Part shown: positions 56,521 to 64,000 of the stretch, in pieces | Position numbering within the stretch: position 1 is the stretch's first letter | Layout of the letters: each line of letters begins with the position of its first letter | NCBI GenBank assembly: GCA_018828385.1 | Contig: JAHJVE010000009.1 | Location: 100,910 to 164,909, forward strand | DNA length: 64,000 nucleotides | Direction of reading: 5' to 3' | Source: Gammaproteobacteria bacterium | Lineage (GTDB): Bacteria; Pseudomonadota; Gammaproteobacteria; Burkholderiales; Rhodocyclaceae | The notes under the pieces: generated by a model | What the model was told of the DNA's origin: nothing | The model's input: only the letters and a program-made list of their open reading frames with translations | The model's database searches: none | Translations under genes and position numbers: made by a program

Positions 56521-57018
56521 TCATGGTTTTAGGCCTCTCGCTGACAAGGCGCTTGCCAGCGTGTGCGTTGCGCGCGAGCAATGGGTCTTGACGCTACCTT
56601 CAGAGCAACCCATGGCAGCTGCTGTTTCAGCGACGTCCATGTCCTCCCAGTAGCGCATGAGGAATGCCTCGCGTTGCCGTGCCGGCAGTTTTTTGATTTC
56701 TTCATCAATCAGGTTGAGCGTCTGGGCCTGCTGCAGCTTGCTTTCCGGTGTTTTAGGGCCGGCGTCGTCTTCGTCGGCAGCAAGGGTTTCAAGCGGGTCG
56801 TGATCGTCGTTGTCATCTTGCGAGAAAGCGGAAAGGATCGTCGTCCACATTGAGCGGACCTTGCTTCGCCGATAATAGTCACGAATGGTGTTCTGCAGTA
56901 TGCGTTGGAAGAGCATCGGGTACTCTTCGTCAGGCCGGTCGCCATACTTTTCCGCCAGCTTTAGCATGGCATCCTGAACGATATCCAGTGCCGCATCTTC
57001 ATCACGTACGGCGAACAT
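56521..57018 (-). CDS. ECF-type RNA polymerase sigma factor
   Basis: This protein of at least 165 residues has sigma region 2 (VRDEDAALDIVQDAMLKLAE, QRILQNTIRDYYRR), an acidic linker (DDNDDHDPLETLAADEDDAG) and region 4 (LPARQREAFLMRYWEDMDVA, AMGCSEGSVKTHCSRA). The ATG at 57018 cuts into region 2: the same frame upstream reads LSSFLESVERRAFKQA, which looks native, but has no ATG, GTG or TTG. A CTG at 57084 is the only near-start. Downstream, the same frame continues for 37 codons after the TGA. Confidence 0.85.
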   Translation of the reverse strand: MFAVRDEDAALDIVQDAMLKLAEKYGDRPDEEYPMLFQRILQNTIRDYYRRSKVRSMWTTILSAFSQDDNDDHDPLETLAADEDDAGPKTPESKLQQAQTLNLIDEEIKKLPARQREAFLMRYWEDMDVAETAAAMGCSEGSVKTHCSRATHTLASALSARGLKP

Positions 57019-57136
57019 GGCCTGTTTGAAGGCGCGTCGCTCGACTGACTCGAGAAAGCTGGAAAGTTGTTGGGGCGATGACAGGGGCGTCTCTTCCGAA
57101 AATTCTTGAGCATTATAGGGAAATGCCGGGAAACCT

Positions 57137-57165
57137 TGACCGAAAATGGTCGGTCGATTAAGGTT
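57137..57165 (+). promoter_or_regulatory. Candidate ilvB promoter with overlapping inverted repeat
   Basis: TTGACC (57137-57142) and TAAGGT lie 17 bases apart. GACCGA (57139-57144) and TCGGTC (57151-57156) form perfect six-base arms around AAATGG in this interval, so a repressor or activator site overlaps the -35. On the other strand TATAAT (57112-57107) may be the -10 of the sigma-factor gene. Confidence 0.4.
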
Positions 57166-57201
57166 ACGCCCTTTTAAGCGGTAGCTTTTTTGGGCTCAAG
57201 A

Positions 57202-58902
57202 ATGATGATCAGCGGTGCAGAAATTGTAATCAGGTGCCTGCAAGAAGAAAAGGTCGATTGTGTTTTCGGATACCCGGGTGGATCCGTTCTGCACATCTAC
57301 GATGCGCTCTTTAAGCAGGATCAGGTCAAACACATTCTTGTTCGCCACGAACAGGCTGCTGTTCATGCAGCGGATGCTTATTCGCGTTCTTCCCAGCGGG
57401 TTGGCGTTGCGTTGGTGACATCGGGGCCTGGTGTGACGAATACCGTGACCGGCATTGCCACGGCCTACATGGACTCCATTCCCATGGTGGTTCTGACCGG
57501 CCAGGTGCCGTCGTTCTATATCGGCCAGGATGCGTTCCAGGAGTGTGATACTGTCGGTATCACCCGTCCTTGCGTCAAGCACAATTTCCTGGTCAAGGAT
57601 GTCAAGGATCTGGCGGTCACTATCAAGAAGGCCTTTCATATTGCCTCGACCGGTCGTCCTGGTCCTGTGGTGGTCGATATCCCTAAGGATATTACTGCCC
57701 AGATGTGCGAGTTCGATTACCCGAAGACGATACAGATGCGTTCCTACAACCCGGTGGTCAAGGGCCATCTGGGGCAGATCAAGAAGGCTGTGCAGATACT
57801 GCAGGAAGCCAAGCGCCCGGTGATTTATACGGGGGGCGGGGTAATCCTTTCCGATGCGGCCGAGCAGTTGACCAAGCTGGCGCATAAGCTGAACTTTCCG
57901 GTGACCAATACCCTCATGGGCTTGGGCGGCTATCCGGCGACGGACAAGCAGTTCATCGGCATGCTCGGTATGCATGGCACCTTCGAAGCCAATAACGCGA
58001 TGCACTACGCTGACGTGATTCTGGCCATCGGCGCCCGTTTCGATGATCGCGTGATCGGCAATCCGGAACACTTCGGTGAAGAGAAGCGTCGAGTCATCCA
58101 TATCGACATTGATCCATCGTCAATTTCCAAGCGCGTCAAGGTTGATGTGCCCATCGTCGGCAATGTGCCGGATGTGCTGGAAGAGATCGTCAAGCTTATG
58201 GACGGCGGTTTCAAGACCGATCCCGAAGTAGCCAACTGGTGGAGGCAGATCGACGAGTGGCGTGGCCGTGATTCCCTGCGTTACAAGCAGTCCGAGCACA
58301 TCATGCCGCAGTTCGTCATGGAAAAGCTCTATGAGGTGACTGGCGGAAATGCCTTCATCACTTCGGACGTCGGCCAGCACCAGATGTTTGCTGCGCAGTA
58401 CTACAAATTCGACAAGCCTCGCCGCTGGATCAACTCCGGCGGTCTGGGCACCATGGGCGTCGGCCTGCCGTATGGCATGGGCGTGCTGATGGCCAATCCG
58501 GATGCGCAGGTGGCCTGTGTGACAGGCGAAGGTTCGATCCAGATGTGCATTCAGGAACTGTCGACCTGCAAACAGTACGGCTTCCCGATCAAGATCATCA
58601 ACCTGAACAACGGCATGCTGGGCATGGTTCGTCAGTGGCAGGAAATGTTCTATTCCAAGCGCTACTCGCAGTCCTATGTCACCTCGTTACCTGATTTCGT
58701 CAAGCTGGCAGAAGCCTACGGGCATGTCGGCATGAAGATCGAAAAACCGGAAGATGTTGAACCGGCATTGCGCAAAGCCTTTACCGAGCACAAGGATGAC
58801 CTAGTCTTCATGGACTTCATCATCGATCCGGGTGCCAATGTCTTCCCGATGGTTGCGGCTGGCAAGGGGTTGACTGAAATGATCCTCGCTGAAGATCTGT
58901 AA
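57202..58902 (+). CDS. ilvB: Acetolactate synthase large subunit
   Basis: This 566-residue thiamine-diphosphate enzyme starts MMISGAEIVIRCLQEEKVDC. It has the ThDP-activating Glu in RHEQAAVHAADAYSRSS, GGLGTMGVGLPYGMG, and the metal site GEGSIQM then NLNNGMLGMVRQWQ. It condenses pyruvate in branched-chain amino-acid synthesis. It is followed by its regulatory subunit 19 bases later in an ilvBHC-pssA-leuA array. The TTG at 57190 is an alternative start. Confidence 0.97.
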   Translation: MMISGAEIVIRCLQEEKVDCVFGYPGGSVLHIYDALFKQDQVKHILVRHEQAAVHAADAYSRSSQRVGVALVTSGPGVTNTVTGIATAYMDSIPMVVLTGQVPSFYIGQDAFQECDTVGITRPCVKHNFLVKDVKDLAVTIKKAFHIASTGRPGPVVVDIPKDITAQMCEFDYPKTIQMRSYNPVVKGHLGQIKKAVQILQEAKRPVIYTGGGVILSDAAEQLTKLAHKLNFPVTNTLMGLGGYPATDKQFIGMLGMHGTFEANNAMHYADVILAIGARFDDRVIGNPEHFGEEKRRVIHIDIDPSSISKRVKVDVPIVGNVPDVLEEIVKLMDGGFKTDPEVANWWRQIDEWRGRDSLRYKQSEHIMPQFVMEKLYEVTGGNAFITSDVGQHQMFAAQYYKFDKPRRWINSGGLGTMGVGLPYGMGVLMANPDAQVACVTGEGSIQMCIQELSTCKQYGFPIKIINLNNGMLGMVRQWQEMFYSKRYSQSYVTSLPDFVKLAEAYGHVGMKIEKPEDVEPALRKAFTEHKDDLVFMDFIIDPGANVFPMVAAGKGLTEMILAEDL

Positions 58903-58921
58903 GCGAGGGAGGAAAAGAACA

Positions 58922-59413
58922 ATGCGACACATCATTTCTATCCTGATCGAAAACGAATCAGGTGCACTTTCCCGAGTGGCAGGGCTTTTTTCGGCCCGTG
59001 GCTACAATATTGAATCGTTGACCGTGGCACCGACGGAAGATCCCTCGTTGTCGCGGATGACCATTCTGACATCCGGCTCCGACGAGGTGCTGGAGCAGAT
59101 CACGAAGCAGCTCAACAAGCTGGTTGACGTGGTCAAGGTGGTCGATCTCTCCGAAGCCGCTCACGTCGAGCGCGAACTGATGTTGATCAAGGTTCGCGCC
59201 ACCGGCAAGGACCGCGAAGAGATGAAGCGCATGGCCGATATTTTCCGTGGTCGTATTATTGACGTCACGGAATCGACCTATGTTATCGAGTTGACCGGAG
59301 CAAGCTCCAAACTCGACTCCTTCATCGCCGCGCTCGATGCCGGCCTGATTCTCGAAACCGTCCGTACCGGTGTCTGTGGCATTGGTCGTGGCGATCGCAT
59401 TCTTAAAGTCTAA
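58922..59413 (+). CDS. ilvH: Acetolactate synthase small regulatory subunit
   Basis: This 163-residue protein has an N-terminal ACT domain (MRHIISILIENESGALSRVA, GLFSARGYNIESLTVAPTED) and a C-terminal ACT-like domain (GRIIDVTESTYVIELTGASS). It confers valine feedback inhibition on the large subunit. GAGGGAGGAAAAG lies before the ATG. Confidence 0.97.
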   Translation: MRHIISILIENESGALSRVAGLFSARGYNIESLTVAPTEDPSLSRMTILTSGSDEVLEQITKQLNKLVDVVKVVDLSEAAHVERELMLIKVRATGKDREEMKRMADIFRGRIIDVTESTYVIELTGASSKLDSFIAALDAGLILETVRTGVCGIGRGDRILKV

Positions 59414-60454
<1,041 letters not shown>

Positions 60455-60469
60455 TTTGCCGGTTGCGGG

Positions 60470-60573
60470 CTCGGTAGCGCGTTGTTGCTTACGCTTGCCG
60501 TACTAACGTACTGTCTGCGCATGCGCGCCTAGCGCTACCTTCGCTTTGGGCGGTGTGGGAAACCTCACCGCCC
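60470..60573. repeat. Imperfect inverted repeat and hairpin after ilvC
   Basis: GGTAGCGC at 60470 and GCGCTACC at 60532 flank an imperfectly self-complementary interval centred on GTACTAACGTAC. A second hairpin GGGCGGTG/CACCGCCC (60548-60573) follows. Together they fill the ilvC-pssA gap and may terminate or process the transcript. Confidence 0.45.
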
Positions 60574-60629
60574 AAGTTGTTTGGGGGATAGGTGTATCCT
60601 TGCACCATTCTGGATGATTCTTTTAGCCA

Positions 60630-61382
60630 ATGACCGAACTCAAACCCCGTAAATCGCTGTTCAATCCTGAAGTGAAACGGCGCGGTATTTATTTGCTGCC
60701 CAATCTGTTCACTACGGCGGCCCTGTTTGCTGGCTTCTTTGCCATCGTGCAGGCGATGCAGGGTGACTTCGCGCGGGCAGCAATGGCGATCTTCATTGCC
60801 ATGGTCCTTGATGGGCTGGATGGCCGCGTGGCGCGCCTGACCAATACGCAGTCGGCTTTTGGCGCCGAATATGATTCGCTGTCGGATATGGTCAGTTTCG
60901 GTGCGGCCCCGGCGCTCGTGATGTACGAGTGGGCACTACGCGATATGGGACGCCTGGGCTGGATAGCGGCTTTCATTTACTGCGCCGGTGCGGCCTTGCG
61001 TCTGGCTCGCTTCAATACGACGCTGGAAGTGATGGACAAGCGCTATTTCCAGGGCTTGCCGTCGCCGGCTGCCGCGGCGCTCGTTGCGGGACTGGTCTGG
61101 GTCATGATCGAGACGGGTATCCCCGGGAGCGATGTGCGCTGGCTGGCTTGCGTGCTGACGGTGTTTGCCGGTGTGACCATGGTCTCCAATATCCGCTTCT
61201 ACAGTTTCAAGGACATCAATCTCAAGAAAAGTGTGCCCTTCTTCGTGATAGCGGCGATTGCCCTGGGGTTTGCCTTGGTTGCCTACAGCCCGGAAATTGC
61301 CTTGTTCGGTTTCTTTGTCATTTATGGTTTGTCGGGCTATGTTCAGGCTGCAATCAGCTTGTTCAAGCGTAAAGCCCTGTAG
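60630..61382 (+). CDS. pssA: CDP-diacylglycerol-serine O-phosphatidyltransferase
   Basis: This 250-residue membrane protein carries the CDP-alcohol phosphotransferase motif DGLDGRVARLTNTQSAFGAE followed by YDSLSD, and about six to eight helices. It makes phosphatidylserine, precursor of phosphatidylethanolamine. It lies between ilvC and leuA, as in many betaproteobacteria. Confidence 0.96.
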   Translation: MTELKPRKSLFNPEVKRRGIYLLPNLFTTAALFAGFFAIVQAMQGDFARAAMAIFIAMVLDGLDGRVARLTNTQSAFGAEYDSLSDMVSFGAAPALVMYEWALRDMGRLGWIAAFIYCAGAALRLARFNTTLEVMDKRYFQGLPSPAAAALVAGLVWVMIETGIPGSDVRWLACVLTVFAGVTMVSNIRFYSFKDINLKKSVPFFVIAAIALGFALVAYSPEIALFGFFVIYGLSGYVQAAISLFKRKAL

Positions 61383-61394
61383 TTCGGAGTATTT

Positions 61395-62936
61395 ATGAAA
61401 CAGCATCTGGTTATTTTCGATACGACCCTGCGTGACGGTGAGCAAAGCCCGGGCGCATCGATGACGCGGGAAGAGAAGATTCGCGTCGCTCGCCAACTCG
61501 AAAAGATGCGGGTCGACGTCATCGAGGCTGGCTTTGCCGCCGCCTCGCCCGGGGATTTCGAGTCGATCCAGGCCATCGCACATGCGATCAAGGATTCGAC
61601 CATCTGTTCTCTGGCACGGGCCAACGAAAACGACATCAATCGGGCTGGCGAGGCGATCAAGCCGGCCAAGTCGGGCCGTATTCATACCTTCATCGCAACT
61701 TCGCCCATTCATATGGAAAAGAAGCTGCGCATGTCACCTGATCAGGTGGTTGAGCAGGCGGTCAAGTCGATCGGTTGGGCGCGGCAATACACGGACGACA
61801 TCGAGTTTTCGGCCGAGGATGCGGGGCGTTCGGAAATCGACTTTCTTTGCCGCATCTTCGAAGCGGTCATCAAGGCAGGTGCCAGGACGATCAACGTGCC
61901 GGATACCGTTGGCTACGCTATTCCATTCCAGTACGCTGAAACCATGCGCCAGCTGATCGAGCGTGTGCCAAATTCGGACAAGGTGATCTGGTCGGTACAT
62001 TGTCACAACGACCTCGGGCTGGCTGTTTCCAATTCGCTGGCGGCTGTGCTGGCCGGGGCGCGTCAGGTCGAATGCACGATCAACGGCTTGGGCGAGCGTG
62101 CCGGCAATGCGGCGCTTGAGGAAATTGTCATGGCGGTGCGTACCCGCCCGGATATTTTCGAACTCGAAACGCGTATTGATACGACGCAGATTGTCCCGGC
62201 TTCCAAGTTGATCTCGCAGATTACCGGTTACCCGGTGCAGCCGAACAAGGCGGTGGTTGGGGCCAATGCCTTCGCCCATGAATCCGGTATTCACCAGGAT
62301 GGTGTGCTCAAGCATCGCGAGACCTACGAAATCATGCGCGCCCAGGATGTCGGCTGGTCGCAGAACAAACTGGTTCTCGGCAAGCACTCGGGGCGCAATG
62401 CTTTCAAGAGTCGTCTGCAGGAACTGGGTATCGAGCTGGAAAGCGACGAGGCCGTCAATGCCGCCTTTGCCCGCTTCAAGGAACTGGCTGACCGTAAGCA
62501 TGAAATCTTCGACGAGGACCTGCATGCGCTGGTTTCCGATGAAGTGGTGACGCCCGATCAGGAGCATTACAAGCTGTTGTATTCACATGTCTGCTCTGAA
62601 ACGGGTGAGATGCCTCATGCCAAGGTGATCCTCAGTGTTGGCGGTGTCGAGCAGAAGGGTGAAGCCGGTGGCGGTGGTCCGGTCGATGCGACCTTCAAGG
62701 CGATCGAGAGTATCGTCAATAGCGGTGCCGAATTGATGCTTTACTCGGTCAACGCGATCACAACTGGCACCGATGCTCAGGGCGAAGTGACGACGCGTCT
62801 GACCAAGGCCGACCGCGTTGTAAATGGCAATGGCGCCGATACGGATATCGTCATCGCATCAGCGCGTTCGTATCTGAATGCGCTGAACAAGCTGCATTCT
62901 TCGCTCGACAAGGTGAAGGCTCAGGGCGACGTCTGA
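61395..62936 (+). CDS. leuA: 2-isopropylmalate synthase
   Basis: This 513-residue enzyme begins the leucine branch. It has the metal/catalytic motif [49 protein letters not shown], and a C-terminal regulatory (LeuA dimer) domain with [20 protein letters not shown] for leucine feedback. It starts 12 bases after pssA and ends near a terminator embedded in the convergent gene. Confidence 0.97.
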   Translation: MKQHLVIFDTTLRDGEQSPGASMTREEKIRVARQLEKMRVDVIEAGFAAASPGDFESIQAIAHAIKDSTICSLARANENDINRAGEAIKPAKSGRIHTFIATSPIHMEKKLRMSPDQVVEQAVKSIGWARQYTDDIEFSAEDAGRSEIDFLCRIFEAVIKAGARTINVPDTVGYAIPFQYAETMRQLIERVPNSDKVIWSVHCHNDLGLAVSNSLAAVLAGARQVECTINGLGERAGNAALEEIVMAVRTRPDIFELETRIDTTQIVPASKLISQITGYPVQPNKAVVGANAFAHESGIHQDGVLKHRETYEIMRAQDVGWSQNKLVLGKHSGRNAFKSRLQELGIELESDEAVNAAFARFKELADRKHEIFDEDLHALVSDEVVTPDQEHYKLLYSHVCSETGEMPHAKVILSVGGVEQKGEAGGGGPVDATFKAIESIVNSGAELMLYSVNAITTGTDAQGEVTTRLTKADRVVNGNGADTDIVIASARSYLNALNKLHSSLDKVKAQGDV

Positions 62937-62956
62937 TTCGACATTAAACCCACGCG

Positions 62957-62988
62957 AAAGCCGCTTCAGCTCTGCTGGGCGGCTTTTT
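62957..62988. terminator. Terminator of leuA, inside the convergent DUF2069 gene end
   Basis: AAAGCCGC pairs with GCGGCTTT, followed by TTT on the plus strand. The stem encodes the last residues of the DUF2069 protein on the other strand. Confidence 0.65.
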
Positions 62989-63373
62989 CCGTTTTGGGGC
63001 CGCGGGTGGCGCGGACGAAGAGGATGGTCAGAACAAAAAGAGCGGTGGCCAGAATTGTCTCGACCACGGCGAGTTGCTGGATCAGTCCATGGTCGCTGGT
63101 GGCGCGCAGCAGGCCTTCCATCAGGTAGAACTGAACGAACAGCGACAGCCATTTGTAGGTGTAGCGTTTGCCGCGCAGGATGCCGAACAGCGGAACGAGC
63201 AGGAAAGCGCCTTTCAATACCATCCATGAGCCACCGGGTTTGAGCGGCGCCAGCCAACCCTCCCAGGCCAGGCAAAGGAATATCAGCGCGATGAGGCAGG
63301 CGCTGGCGGAAATCTGATAGCGGGTGGTGGATGTCACGGTCAACTCGATTTTTTGGCTAAATTTGAAATGCAT
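62966..63373 (-). CDS. DUF2069 membrane protein
   Basis: This 135-residue protein has four hydrophobic stretches (ISASACLIALIFLCLAWEGW and others) and GSWMVLKGAFLLVPLFGILR with YTYKWLSLFVQFYLMEGLLR, the DUF2069 core. The first 15 residues (MHFKFSQKIELTVTS) are encoded by a repeat copy. The ATG overlaps the TAA of a truncated wrbA-like frame (TAATG). It usually sits beside a WrbA-type flavodoxin and YihY in betaproteobacteria, as it does here in damaged form. The function is unknown. Confidence 0.85.
   Translation of the reverse strand: MHFKFSQKIELTVTSTTRYQISASACLIALIFLCLAWEGWLAPLKPGGSWMVLKGAFLLVPLFGILRGKRYTYKWLSLFVQFYLMEGLLRATSDHGLIQQLAVVETILATALFVLTILFVRATRGPKTEKAAQQS
63333..63371 (+). repeat. 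Interspersed 36-40 bp repeat, copy 12
   Basis: TGTCACGGTCAACTCGATTT then TTTGGCTAAATTTGAAATGC. It covers the first codons of the DUF2069 gene and abuts the truncated wrbA-like frame. Confidence 0.75.
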
Positions 63374-63507
63374 TAGTCCTGGACTTGGGGTGGGGTGTGC
63401 GGGCGGGCCTGCGTGCCGGGCACGGATTCGATGCCGGCTGCGATGCGCTCTGCCAAGGCGCGGACCGAGCCGCGGTGGCTGCAATAGAGGACGAGAATGT
63501 CTTGCAT
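63373..63507 (-). pseudogene. Truncated WrbA-like flavodoxin remnant
   Basis: The reverse strand gives a 44-residue frame, MQDILVLYCSHRGSVRALAE, then RIAAGIESVPGTQARPHTPP and QVQD before TAA. The first 33 or so residues match the start of WrbA-type flavodoxins (FMN loop VLYxSxxGSVRALAE). The remaining 150 or more residues of the family are absent, so the gene is deleted down to its N-terminus. The stop overlaps the DUF2069 ATG. Confidence 0.6.
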
Positions 63508-63528
63508 GGTCGGCTATTATACGGCCCC

Positions 63529-64000
63529 ATGCAAAACCACTTCAGGTCTCGTCGCGGCACTCAAAAACAGCCAAGGAGCATGGGCATCTTTCGCCGCTTT
63601 CATAGCGAGAACATGATGCAGACCAGCTCTGCGCTGGCGTTTACGACCCTGATGGCACTGGTCCCCTTGGTGACGGTTGTGCTTTCGGTTGCCGGGGTCG
63701 TTCCCTTCCTCGATTCCTTGGTGGCGCGACTCGACTTGTTGATTCGCGAAGTTTTGCTGCCGCCTGGCGCAGCTGGCGCCATTGCCGGAAATATTGGCAA
63801 GTTTTCGCACAAGGCGCAGCGCTTGACCCTAGCTGGCATTGCTGTTCTGAGCATCACGGCATTCTTGCTCATGAACACCATAGAGCGGGCCTTCAACCAC
63901 CTGTGGCAGGTTCAGCCGCGCCCCCTGCTGGCGCGCCTGCGCCTCTACGCCTTCGTAACGGCCGTTTGGCCTTTTGTCCTGGGGGCCGTGGCCGGTGCGA
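63529..64000 (+). CDS. YihY/UPF0761-family membrane protein (partial)
   Basis: The frame from ATG 63529 runs off the window end after 157 codons. It reads FHSENMMQTSSALAFTTLMA, LVPLVTVVLSVAGVVPFLDS and FLLMNTIERAFNHLWQ, the N-terminal half of YihY (formerly mis-called RNase BN), a multi-helix inner-membrane protein of unknown transport role. An ATG at 63580 is in frame but its AAGGAG is too close to serve it. It is divergent from the wrbA remnant. Confidence 0.9.
   Translation, partial: MQNHFRSRRGTQKQPRSMGIFRRFHSENMMQTSSALAFTTLMALVPLVTVVLSVAGVVPFLDSLVARLDLLIREVLLPPGAAGAIAGNIGKFSHKAQRLTLAGIAVLSITAFLLMNTIERAFNHLWQVQPRPLLARLRLYAFVTAVWPFVLGAVAGA

Noticed and set aside
59010..59030. GTTGACCGTGGCACC in ilvH resembling the repeat core
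   Set aside because: It encodes ESLTVAPTEDP, conserved in all IlvH proteins, and lacks the second half of the repeat.

Overview
The window looks like chromosome of a GC-rich betaproteobacterium, most likely Rhodocyclaceae and Dechloromonas-like. This is inferred from protein style (CysB-type regulator inside a cysTWA operon, SoxYZ, many chemoreceptors and c-di-GMP proteins), overall GC content and ilvBHC-pssA-leuA order, not from a database search. It is mostly core and metabolic genes. I see no prophage, IS element, CRISPR array, rRNA or tRNA.

Layout. 1-4.8 kb: aceK (cut by the window edge), a monomeric and a dimeric NADP isocitrate dehydrogenase. 4.8-9.8 kb: two small secreted Gly-rich proteins, conserved unknowns, a SpoU-type RNA methyltransferase, an HD-GYP protein and a two-gene YeeE/YedE sulfur transporter. 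9.8-18.1 kb: murI, a family III CoA transferase, a GAF protein, then the sulfate-uptake locus (sbp, a small hydrolase, a candidate 27-codon leader ORF, cysT, cysW, cysA, cysB). 18.2-26.3 kb: a TonB-like protein, an ankyrin protein, a PAS sensor kinase/FixJ-type regulator co-transcribed with lrgAB, and a diguanylate cyclase with a periplasmic CxxCH haem motif. 26.5-36 kb: a LysR regulator divergent from an SDR and an aldo/keto reductase, then malate synthase and isocitrate lyase with their own regulator candidates. 36-46.4 kb: a chemoreceptor, rraA, clpS-clpA, a cold-shock protein, moaC-soxY-soxZ, bepA, tusA and a pabB-pabC fusion. 46.5-64 kb: valS, a membrane glycosyltransferase, holC-pepA, lptFG, an RDD protein, an ECF sigma factor, ilvBHC-pssA-leuA, a DUF2069 protein beside a wrbA remnant, and a YihY-family protein cut by the window end.

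How the genes fit together. AceK, the AceK-regulated isocitrate dehydrogenase, AceA and AceB make up the isocitrate/glyoxylate branch point. aceA and aceB share a TCTT(A/C)TATAAGAC palindrome upstream, which suggests joint control. Several clusters concern sulfur: sulfate uptake with CysB, SoxYZ, TusA and the YeeE/YedE pair.

The most unusual feature is a family of about 36-40 bp interspersed repeats (GCTACGGTCAACCGG, an A/T-rich spacer, then GGCCAAAATTGAAA). It has about a dozen recognisable copies across the window in both orientations. Most lie just after genes, but some lie inside reading frames (murI, pabB, the TonB-like gene, the DUF2069 gene). One head-to-head pair forms a large hairpin after pabB, and one copy sits at a gene-truncation junction.
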